From Goniomonas avonlea (Eukaryota; Cryptophyceae; Goniomonadida; Goniomonadaceae), in assembly GCA_003573635.1 (NCBI GenBank), contig QUTJ01031826.1, positions 1 through 24,455 of the forward strand: 24,455 bases of DNA. The letters are read 5' to 3'. The notes beneath the pieces were generated by a model. That model did not search any database. It was not told where the DNA came from and worked only from the letters and a program-made list of their open reading frames with translations. Below are positions 1-11,200 of this stretch, piece by piece. Within the stretch, counting starts at the first letter, position 1; each line of letters begins with the position of its first letter. The translations under genes and the position numbers were made by a program.

Positions 1-289
1 TCCGCGATGGGAGCTCAGCAGAGCTCAGCTCACAGCGCAGTGTCTCCGCCTAGTGGAAGCCTTGTGGGGAATGAACCCCCAACGTCGCGCCAATGTCAGT
101 TCCTGTTTTTGTCAACTGTAGGAGTGTATTTGTGTGTGGGCGTGGATGTGGGTGTGAGCGTGTGCGTGCGCGCGGGTTGAAAACATAAAGTAGAGCCTCA
201 AGACGAGAGCACGCGTTCTCTTTTCTTCCAAGAGACGTGTTCTTTGCAAGCTCGGGTGACCCCATCGAAACGCTGACGCTCCCGCACAG
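1..289. other. Probable intron upstream of exon 1, no gene seen
   Basis: No convincing exon is visible. It holds a 10-bp tandem duplication (gagctcagca, then gagctcagct) near 11-30 and a GT-rich stretch at about 127-175. It ends in an acceptor-like tract whose last bases are cccgcacag, directly before exon 1. Open frames on the minus strand here have no boundaries or motifs that support them. Confidence 0.4.
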
Positions 290-428
290 ATTCTCTCTGG
301 GTTCGACACTGCCCTGCCACTTGGCACGGAAATCGTGGACAAGGGTGGCTCTCCGACCTTGGCGAATTCCACCACCGACCGACGCTATCTCCTCCTCCGC
401 CTCTTTCTTGGACCAACCAACGTCCCTG
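290..428 (+). CDS. NUP188: NUP188 exon 1 of the window
   Basis: This is 139 nt: 46 codons plus one base, entering in phase 0 after gctcccgcacag and leaving in phase 1 at a CCTG/gtgaaa donor. The peptide contains GFDTALPLGTEIVDKGG, then RRYLLLRLFLGPTNVP. In animal NUP188 a comparable stretch (a glycine-containing turn, a short acidic helix, a leucine-rich helix, then a TNNV motif) lies in the middle of the solenoid. Two other frames are open here, but only this one joins the next exon in phase. It is a helical scaffold segment with no catalytic motif expected. Confidence 0.55.
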
Positions 429-2196
429 GTGAAACTCGGTGCGCCTGCCTTACAATACCGGTCGGACCACAGGTTCATCCTATCTTATTCTTATTTCACA
501 ATACGATAACGAACTGTCAAGTGACTAACTCACACATGTGGCCTAGTTTCGAACAGACCACGGGCCTGACCGCACGCACCGCAGGCCGACGTCTGTGCTT
601 GTGGCGGCCGACCCGAAGGCCGAGTTCCGAGCCCTCACCCCGTCGTCGGCAACTCCGGCTGCCGGAGGGTCGCGTCTGGCGCGTGGACCTCCGAGCACTG
701 GCGGTCAGGGCCGCCCTGTCCTGAAGTCGGAGTTTGTGGCTGGAGGAGGCGGCGAAGGAGTGGCTAGAGCACAGCGCTTGTCGTTCTGGGACTGCTTGCT
801 GCGCTGGCTGTTACCGGACCGGCCTGGACCCCCAAGTTCTGTGCGCCCCCCCCCCCGCGCGCGCGCACCCACGGCATGTTTACCAGACCCAGTCAACGAC
901 ATTCACGACAGATTTAATCAAATACACTTTCTCACAAAGATAATACCACACACGTGACCTTCTGTCATGATTTTGACCTTGCAGACGACTTTTCCAGAAG
1001 CTGCTCTCTTTACTGGCAGAATGTGGTAGGCACAGGCACAAGGACACACGCGCAGGGAGAGAGACCACTGCCTTGGACCGCGGCCGCACTGTGTGATCGA
1101 GCTGCGTGTTAGTGCCTCTGTGTGCCTAGCCCCTCGCAGTACACTGGCCGAGGTTCCCGCAATCTCTCTCTGTGTGTGTGTGTGCGTGTCGGTGTGGCTG
1201 TCTCTCGCTCTCCCCTCCCGCTCGCTTTTCCCCACATTGTCACCCTCACAAACTGTTTTTTGATAAGGGAGGCGAGCTACGTGACTTCACGCGTGTTAGC
1301 GGGTGTACACAGTAGCGTGGTTCAGCACGAGGTGTTAGACGCTGTGGACTAACCACTCATACAGCAAGTGCGACACGATTGGTGGGTTAGCGGGAGGCGA
1401 GAGTGCCATAGGCTAACTGATCGAGGCTAGCATGTACCATAACCAATGTGGGACAATGCCCAGACACAGGGACACCAAGGGACGTGGGGCACCAAGGGGA
1501 CGCAGGGACACGAAGGGGCCAAGTGGGACAAAAAGTGTAGGCGAGGGCGGGTGGGCCAGGAAAACCAAGGAGCAGGGCAGTGCTGCGTTCCAAGTTTCCC
1601 GAAGCAAGGGAAACTGCCGTCTGTTGGCTTTTGACTCGGATTGACAAGCCAATCCGTAGTCAGTCATATCCAAACCAGATAGCCAGCAATCGTCATTCTG
1701 GTTATTCAACCTGCGATGGTAGGACAATCGATGTTTTTTCAGGTAAAAGAAATGCGAGGAGGTAGAATTTACGAGAGTAGGTAAAAAGGAGGTATATCAT
1801 AGATCTTGCAGTGACATAAACAATGATAGCACCAGAGGTCCAACCCACGACACACACAACCACACACTCACACACACACACACTGCTCTCTTCCTCACCC
1901 GACACCGTGGCGCAGCTCTCCGTGGTGCAGCCCTCCGTGGCGCCCCGCGTGACCTTCAGCCTTGCACCAGATGCATCCACTCCGACCTTGGCGCTGTCGA
2001 TCACCTTGCTCTCTCCCAAGAAGTTGAGCACCAGGCTGCCACCCGCTCCGCCGCTGCGCTTTGTGTTCAAGCGCCCTGACGCTGTGCCCACGGGTATGCC
2101 GGCCACTGCGCCGTGGAAGGAGTGGCTGCTCCGTCGCATTGCTGGTGTGTTCGAGACAGACAGAGACCTTTTCACACACACAGTGAGTGAGTAAGT

Positions 2197-2251
<55 letters not shown>

Positions 2252-5200
2252 AGAGAGAGTCCAAGTCGTATTTCATGGTTATAGAGGTGAAATTTTCAGC
2301 GTAAGACCGCAGTTCAGGGCACGAAGGCCCCAGAGCCCGCGGTCTGTTAGGATCGTGAGTTCGAGTTTGGGAGGTTGTTCGCAGGCCGAGCATGGTACAG
2401 CACCCCTTAGCTAGAAAACTGCGTTTCTCTGAGCCTTCCACCATCTTTTCCCGAAAAAATCTGCGGTTCCCGAGACAGAGAAATTTCAAAAAACAAAAAC
2501 AAGCTAGGTGAATGGGTGTAGTGTTAAAGCGCGCGGACTGACTTGACCGTGGGACGGGAGGGGCCAAAAACCTGTTAGTTTGAAGTGAGTGCCGACAGAC
2601 CAGTGCGGAGGGAGACTGGACAAACCACTCGTGCGACTTGTGTGAGACCCTGAGAGTGGCGGGTGAGCTGCTCGCGTCCTCAAATGATGCGACGAGGGGT
2701 AGTGGGCCGGCGGGTCAGAAATTGGGCGGCAAACCCAATTTCGGGCAGGGTGCGACAGTTTCTCTAAACAGAGAGAGGTCGATAAAGAGTCAGGGGGAAG
2801 GATGGAATAGTAAGACCATATTAGAATTCCAGCCTGACGAGGAAACGTCCTGCAACGTAGTGTTGTGTCAGGTAGTTTCCTCTCATCACCTTGCACGAGA
2901 GGTGGATCATCAGGACAGCGTCAGTTTACGTTATTGAGTGAGGGAGTTACTCCTTAAAGTAAATGTGCATAAGACATTAATCACGGTGGGTACGTGGCCG
3001 AGGTAGCGAGTGAGACAGCCACGCAGCGGGACGTAGGGCGACGAGGAGTGGCATCGCGGAAAGGGAGTACAGGAGAGAGAGAGAGAGAGACAGAGAGACA
3101 GAGAGACAGAGAGACAGAGAGACAGAGCGAGAGCGAGGGACGGAGAGAGCGACAGAGCGAGAGCGAGGAGGGAGGAAGCACAAACAAAACAAAGACACAA
3201 ACACAAACACAATGCAGGTGATCCGGGATCTAGATCAATCCAGATCAAAAAAAATATGGTCAAGTTTTTTTTAATCCAAAGTCCGATAACACTGTCCGAT
3301 AACGCTGTCTTCACAGCACCCCCCAGAGCTGCAGAGGTGTGTGCAACAAACACATCCACGAAGACTCGAAAAGAACGAAGACAGCAAAAAAACCACGAAA
3401 AGCGAGCAAAAAAAACAAAGAAAAAAACAAGCGAGCAAAAACAAAAACAAGAAGAAAATGGAAAAAAATCATTAGTGCAGCCGCTACCCCTCACTTGAGG
3501 TTATGCCGCTCAGAACTATATGAGATAACTATATGAGACATGGTGGCTAACATGTTCCCACTACACGAAACATCACCCAAAAACCCAGCGGAGGTCAAAC
3601 CGTCACATCGATCCTCAGATTTGGCTGTTTTTTCTCCCAAACCAAATGGCTGAATGATGGAATTTGATACCAGCATTCGGGATCCAAACAATCTCCCAAA
3701 TGGACAGCCGTTGCAGCAAAAGGCTGATATCAAGATTTTTCTCTAATAACCTCAATCCCCACCAACGAAAAATATATCTCCAGGGGAACTGAGAGCAAAA
3801 GCCCAATTTTGCACCGAAACATGCCTTCTGCATGTAAAACCAAGAAGCAAAACCTGGTTGAATAAAAACATCACACATTCAAGGCCAGATTGAGGCCATC
3901 TAGCTGCCCTTCGATCCGAGTCCAGCTCCATTAGCCTGGCCTCCACGGAAACCAACACCTTGAGGCCTTCAAGATAGTGAACCTCCCGTTTTCACTTGAA
4001 GAAGCCAAAAAAACGCTGGGAGCATCTCATCTCTGACCACAACAAGAGGGAATATGAGCAAGGAGATTAGGAGGTGCCGAAATATCATGTGATATCACGT
4101 GATATTGGGATTCCGGTTTTTCTTGATGTAATCTAGGGCGACTTGCGCGGGCTTGATGTCGTTGGGAATTCCTCCGTGCTGTAGTAGTCATCCATGATGA
4201 GGACTAGCTGCACTTTGAGGTGAACGGGTCCCATCTCAGCTGGACCGTGCCCACATCACTGTGCAAGCACCATCACACAACCGTTGGTGTCTGCGACTTA
4301 CACATCCACACCAAATTTTCGATGATCAGTTCCCCAGCCCAATGGATGCATCTGTTTGTCAATGTCCAAGTCCTTGATGTGGTTAAGCATCACAGCCTCT
4401 GAACTTGCATCGACTATATTGTTTGGACATTTTTTTTGTTTTTTTTCTTTGAAAGAAAACACAAGGAAGATCACAGTCCAAACAAGCTCAAAGCAAAAAT
4501 GCTGCCGGAATTCGGGATCTCATAAGCAATGAGGTGATTGAGATTTTGGGGTTGGAAATCGACATCAATGATATTCAAGAGTGTTCAAGATGGGGAGAAC
4601 AAGTGGGATCATCCACTGAAGCAAGGAAAACTTGGGCCTTCTCTCCCCAGTAAACGAGGAGGCAGTGGCGTGATAATCACCGATGTGATGATCACCAATC
4701 AATAACGACTTCCGGCTTGAAATACATTGTCAAAACAACCTGAAGAAAACAAGCAACCTTGACCTCCGCTCTGTTTACCATGTGAAGACAAACAGGCTCG
4801 CCAAGATCACGAGGTGTTCCACCAGCTCTCTGCATTTCCTCAGCCGTCCTTGTGGATATCAGGGCGACCGCAGCCTCCGTGTCCAGCAAGGCCAACACTG
4901 AAGCAGATGGTGAAGTGTCCAAATCACCCCAGTACGGGGAGTTAACAGCGAGAAGGAGCAGACATCGCTGTGATAAACTCTTCTTCAGTAGACGAAGACA
5001 AACCGGTTGCACTCTCCAGGCTTATACCTTTGAGGTTCAGCAAATTTCAGGAAAGAGAATCCGGTGGCAGACATAATTGTCTCGGTGACTGATGGTGATT
5101 CCGCCTGTGGCGACATTATCTTCAGAAATCTTTGGGGGGTTTCACAATCATGTTGTTGGACATCGGGGTGTTCGCGATGGTGGCACTGTTAAGCGGCACT

Positions 5201-8200
5201 GTAAAGCAGGCATTGATGTGTTGAATATTCGTTCCAATGTCTTGTCGTCTATTGCGGCTTGCGGAGCTTGCCAAAAGATTCGTCTTGGACAGGGTTGTGG
5301 CTCCAAGTCTGACTTCTACTGCAGCTTGGAAACTGTTTGATGCATTGTGCATTGACTTTGAGGGGCCACTTCCCGAGGACAGCAAGGGTTGCTGTTACAT
5401 TGGTGGCCGAAGATGCCTTTATAAGGTACATTGAGATGGCACCAACAGCCGACAATGGTGTTGGAGGCTGGAATTTGTCTCTTGACAATCTTTGCTCGTC
5501 GGCTGGTGCAGAGTCGCAGCTGACTTTAGCTTACCTCCTCAAGTGAATGATCAAGCTGAACAGCATCACCCAACAGCAGCCTGGTAGGTTCAATTCGTGT
5601 TGCTGAATGCACAGTGATATTTAGAATTCTGCACCAATGGCAAAAATCGAGACTTCATCTGAACCATCCTTCAATCAGTAACAATAGCCGGCAGATGACA
5701 GAGAATATCCTGATTTGTTCTCTCCACAATTCCGCGGTCTCTTGCAGTCCTCTGCTTCGGAATCTTGAGTTTTGGAGACTCCGTTGGCTAGTCAGCAATT
5801 CACTGATTATGTTACACTGATTATGTTCAGGATTTGGTGACAGCTCAGCAGGTTATTCTGGAGTACTCTGTGTTGTATCAAGTTTCTGGTGCAGCAACGT
5901 CTTGAGGCCACTGCTGCTGTGCCCACAAGTGCTGCTGTGCCCACACTAGGATATCAAGTTATTTGCCAACCCCACGAAAGACCACAGTTTCGCAGTGTTG
6001 TGCGGAAAGGGGATCCTAGCCAAATCCTGGGGGCACCCTTGAGAAATCTGGACACTGTCACTATTGACCACATGCCCCTAATATTGAACCTCACGCGCAC
6101 ACACACCAAAGACACATTTGTCCAGGTTCAGCTTGACATCATATTGCTCCATGCACTGAAAAACCTCACGGATATTAGCCAGCAGTTCTTCATCCGTCTT
6201 GGCATGGATGATCATGTCACCCATGAAAACCTCGCAAATAACCCCCACAAGACCAACNAGCACCAAAGTGATCATCACCTGCTGAAAATACGCTGGTCCA
6301 TTCTTCAGGCCATATTGCACCCAATTGATCTGATACAACCTATCAGGAGTCACAAATTCAGTCAAATCCGGTGCTCATGGGAATCTTGTGAAACCTGTGA
6401 GTCATATCCATTGTCACAAACACCTGCATAACCCAGCAGCTCTTTGGCATTGGGGAGAGGAAACTGCAGACTTAATTTGAATTCAGATCTGTATAGTCCA
6501 CACAATTCTGAGTCTGTCTCCCGTACACACACACCAAAGGTGCAGATTACAGACACGGACCAACTGACAACACCTTGGTCAATCCAACCTGCACCTGCTC
6601 CTTGATGTCCTGCCTGACTGCAGGCGAAACCGGTCCAGGCAGTTCCCTTGTATCCCTTGGGAACGGCCCCAGGCAGAAGACATCGGCATCAGACACCTTG
6701 GCCCCATCCCTTGGTAATTCACGGAAAAGGAACTCAACGATCAAGGCCTCAATCTGAGAAGCAAGTTCTGGCCCAGCATCCTCAGAGCCCAGGAAGAAGA
6801 AGTCACAACCTCCAAGACCGGAATGGGCCAGATGTCTGAATGATGGTCAATTTATTGTGCCATTTGTTATTATTGATTGTCAATAATAATAAAATCTTGA
6901 AAACACGAGTTCTTCTCCGGTCATTTATTAGTCCTGCACTGGTCCAATGGCAGGACTCCATTAATCTCTGTTGTTGACTGACCCGACGGAGTCGGCCAGG
7001 GCTCGATTTGAGCTCTGGCCACGTGGCCGCGGCAGCTGTTTCTCGTTCCGTGCTTGTTCATGGCACAAATTGACAGTCTCCCACCCGCCCGCTGGCTTTG
7101 TTCAAGTAGTAGGGGCAGCAGTGACCAAGCACGATGTGTTGTACAGTATTTTACCAAAAGTAAGAATCACTAAAAGTAAAGAATCTAAGGCTTGGAAAAA
7201 TTGTTGACCCGGGGGTACGATACTAAGATAATCCCAAGGCTTGGTGAAACGGCGTGTTCTTACTAAAGTGCCAAAATACTTGCAAAACTTGTTAAAATAG
7301 GGCACTTTAGTAAGAATCACGCCGTCGAGGCTCGGCCGAAACGGCATGATTCTTACTAAAGCGCACTATTTTGGCAACTTTTTGCCTTCTGGCGAAGTAA
7401 CGACGCGCGTGGCTGCAGATACACTGCAAGCACCATCAACACGATAGTAAGAATCTAGCAGCCTTGCCCGAAAATTTAGTGATTCTTACTTTTGGTAAAA
7501 TACTGTAGTCGTGCTGCACACCAAGTAAATTTACCCGAGAGTGTCAGAAAACAAGTTCTGTATTTTCCAATTCTGCCGAGCCTTTTATAGGGAGGGAAGC
7601 ACCAACAAAATGCAAATTCAAACACAACCACAAACAAAATGCAAGTGATCCAGGACCTGGATCAATCCAGATCAATCTGACCCTTAACGGTCAAGTTATC
7701 TTGATCCCAAGTCTGATAACACTGTCAGAGAGAGACAGAGACAGAGACAGACAGACAGAGAGAGAGAGAGAGTCTCGGCGAATGTATGTCAACAGGGGAT
7801 AGATATAGTGGCGAAGTCTCAGTCTCAAAGGACTGGAGCACTTGGAGTTTCTGTTAGGTTTGTGAGCAAAGAGCAGGCCTACCACAGCAAAACCTTGGCG
7901 GAGCTAGTGCAAGCCCTCCTGGCTTCCACATTCTTCATGCAATCTGCGGCCCGAGACCAAAGACAAAATTTCAAAGGCAGCTAGGTGAGTGAGTGTGGGT
8001 GAAGCGCACAGACTGACTTGACTGCGGGACGGGAGGGGTGCAAACCTGTAGGGCACGAAGGGTGAGCTGGCGGCTAGGCCGACAGACGGTCGAGAAGGGA
8101 ACTAGACAGACCACACGCGTGCAACTTTGTGAGACACTTAGTGTGGTCTTCACGTCGGGCGAAGGTCCAAATCCTCCCGCGGGTTCGGATCTGGCAGGGT

Positions 8201-11200
8201 TGGAGCTTGGGAACGATATCCCAATCTCGGGCAAGATAGATAACGGATTCCTATCAAGGCTTATCCGTTAGAGGTAGGGAGACTTGTGTTGAATCACCAG
8301 AAATCCAGAGATTCAACCCTGACCGTGTAAACGTGCGCAACACTGCAGGAGTCACGAGAATCTATGACAGTTATCTCGACTCCTAAAGTGAGAGGCAGCA
8401 TAAAGCTTTTCTCAATTAGGAGTTGCGATTTCATAGAGACCAGGCTAACCAGATTAGATTGGAGATGTAGTTGTGCAGCCATCTCTAGTCCAGCAGGCGG
8501 CGTTCAGGACGATCATGTCCCTAGGAGAGTGAGGGAGGGAGAAGAGAGAGAGAGGGAGAGAGAGAGAGAGATACATTTGAGAACTCAGGCTCTCCTGCGG
8601 GCATGCTCCTCACCTGACCTGTTTGCGAAAGAGCAAACACCCTGCGTGCCTGCACTGTGTGCTATCTCTGCTGGCCTGGGAGAGCAATCCCCTGTGCTTT
8701 ATTGCTGAACCTGCCTCTCTAACATCCATGCCTGCAGTCGGGATCCACGAAATGCAATTGCTGGACGAGAGCAGTGGGCAGCCCGAGAATGATGTAAGGA
8801 CAACATCTCGCACCTGTATTCTTTGTGCCATTTGTTGCCTTGCCTTGCGATCTTGACACTCGCCCACTTCAGCTCTGCACTCATGCATTCAATCTTTCTG
8901 CACTCCGTACCCGCACACACACCCGCACTATCTGCACTCTCTGCGCACGCTCGGGTGACAACCTTGGCAGCTCCTGCTCCTGCGGCAAGCTGCTTTTGAG
9001 TCAGGCCACACCTCACGTCTGGACATGGTGCGCCAGGTGTTGCACAAGAATGAGGGAGACTGTGACGGAGTCAGGGTGTGGTGTGGGCGCGGCGTGCCTT
9101 GCGGGTGTGACACAAGAATGAAAGACAGCGACAGAAACAAGTAGACAGAGAGAGACAGGGAGAGCCAGTGGGATGGTGTGGTGGTGTCTTAAAGCACAGG
9201 GTGATGTGTTCACTTTTGACTTGCCTTGCCTCACTTACGCGTGCTTTGCCTTCCACCACCCTCACTTTGTGCTTCTCCTCACACACCTGTTGCACATCTG
9301 CCTCACACACTGCACTTTTCCTTATTGGTTGCACTTGCGAACAGGAGATCGAGATCACTGCGTTAACGCTTCGGGACCTTGAACTTGCCGGTTGGCACCG
9401 CTCGTCTGCTGCCGACATGGCTGTTGCTCAGGTCTGTCTCCATGTGGGCGCCGTCCGTGTGTGTTCGTATGTCTATTTGTGTAGGTTTGTAGGCCTGTCT
9501 ATGCTGTCTCTGTCTGTTTTTTACAAAGCGATGTGTGTGTTGCTTAATATTGTCTCTGAGTCGAGTCAGGTCCTCGGCCCGTTCGCGAGTCTTAGACTGA
9601 CACCAGAACCGCGGTTGCGTACTACGAGAGTGCGAGCTTCGGCTCTGGCTTTGCCCATCTATCGTCCTTGCCCCTTCTGGAAGTACCAGTTAGCCGTGAA
9701 CTGGTGTGAGTCTATTTCCGGGTTCAAGCCTGAGCGACACGGGCGAAAGTTGCCTTTCGTTTCATATCACTCATGCTGGGAACTTTGGGGTCTTTGGCTG
9801 TTGTGCCTTCTTGGATTTTTGTGGCGATCCTAGCGATCAATGCCCTTGCCCTACTCACCATCACTGTGATCACGCTGAGAGTTCAAACTTTTACTCGGCA
9901 ACCCACCCGATGTACCCATCGTTCCCCAGTCACCCTTGCGCGGCTCCGCCTGTCCGCAACGGTGCTTGCGAGATTCACGCCATGCCTGTGAGAGTTGCTG
10001 ACATCTCCAATGCTGACTACCTTGCCTTACTTCACCCACTCCACTGCGAGTGTCTCAACCTGCTTGCGACCCTGGACAGTCTGTACATCATGAACACCGA
10101 CCTCCACATGTTTGAGGCCACCTGCGTGTTCCACGACTGCCCCGGTGTTGATGGCCAAGTCACCGGTGGCATGGAGCTTATGCCTTGCTTGACTTGCGGT
10201 TCTATTTGGCATCAAGGCTGCACCAACCGTGGCAAGATGCACTACTTCTAGACAGGCGCCCCAGTCTGCGATGAATGCCTCGGCTACAGTAAAGTAGCCC
10301 ACTACAGATTTGATATTGGCACAAGTTATCGCTCTGCGTGAACCAGAGCCTGTTACCTGTCTATCAGCTCCGTGGCAGCACTGGAGCCAGCGGTCCGCCA
10401 CAAGGCGCCAACGGAGGAGCAATGCTTTAGTGTCACCAGCTTCATTATTGGATGTGAGACAGACAGACACGCGCAGCAAAGACATCCTGAAGAAAATCTT
10501 CAGTAATTTTTCGATTTATCACTCCCACGAATCACCCACGATCACCAACGGAAACTACTCTTGCCTGGAGAAGGGTGCAAGAGTTATCCATTTGCTGGAG
10601 CTGCAACGTGTCGCTCTCGAAGAGTGCAAGCTCACAAACAAACCAAGGGAAGTGTGCTGAGGGCCTTCTCTGCGCGTGCGAGCACGTGAAGGCCATCGTT
10701 CAACGTGGATGGCCTATGGCTTGGGAATATCTCAAGTTCTTTCGCGTCGCGCTGCCCTCCGCCCAAATCGATGAAGTTCTATGACCCTGGTGGAGGCACC
10801 AGAACATCATCACCCGCAGCAAGCTTGCGCCGCTGCCACTACCCTCAATACGAGAACCTCCACAAATTCGAGTATTGGGTCCAGCAAGGCCGACAAGATC
10901 ACACCGAAAGCTAGTGGCATCATTTGCGACTACTGCAGCAGGCACGGCCATCGCCGCTCCCTCGCCGAGATTGACAAATTGTCCAAGGAAGTATCCAAGC
11001 ACAAGCACTCGGAGGACAATGCCGACTGACTAGCCAACGATACTTCGTCTGAGGATGAGTTCGCTGACATGCCTCCACTCACAGGCGATTCTCCAATGAG
11101 TTTGCCTATTCCACCTATGCCAATCGATAGCGTCGCTTCTACTCTGTTTAAGGAGCAGCTTGCCGAGCTGTCCCTCGCCGACCGCCCATGGACCAGTCTC

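Larger units (their letters stand above)
3521..6850. mobile_element. Ty3/gypsy-type LTR retrotransposon fossil block (compound)
   Basis: An AT-richer island inside intron 3, with remains of gypsy-family pol parts listed separately: protease-like and reverse transcriptase on the minus strand, integrase on the plus strand. It is broken many times over in every part and looks old. No LTR pair or target duplication was recognised, so the outer edges are estimates from the change in base composition. The mixed orientations mean either two elements, one inserted beside or inside the other, or an inversion after insertion. Confidence 0.65.

Noticed and set aside
1234-1830. R1 as a classical TIR transposon
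   Set aside because: No inverted repeat joins its two ends, and no target duplication could be seen.
1702-2181. 159-codon minus-strand open frame
   Set aside because: It overlaps host exon 3. The + strand has acceptor, donor and matching phases on both sides, while the minus frame has no partners.
2290-2390. Possible tRNA gene
   Set aside because: Only a B-box-like match is seen. No acceptor stem, A box or cloverleaf could be drawn.
2931-3494. 187-codon minus-strand open frame
   Set aside because: It translates the GA microsatellite into Leu/Ser repeats and has no splice or motif support.
9168-9833. 221-codon + strand open frame
   Set aside because: It reads through exon 5 in the right frame for part of its length but continues past a good donor into intron and element sequence.
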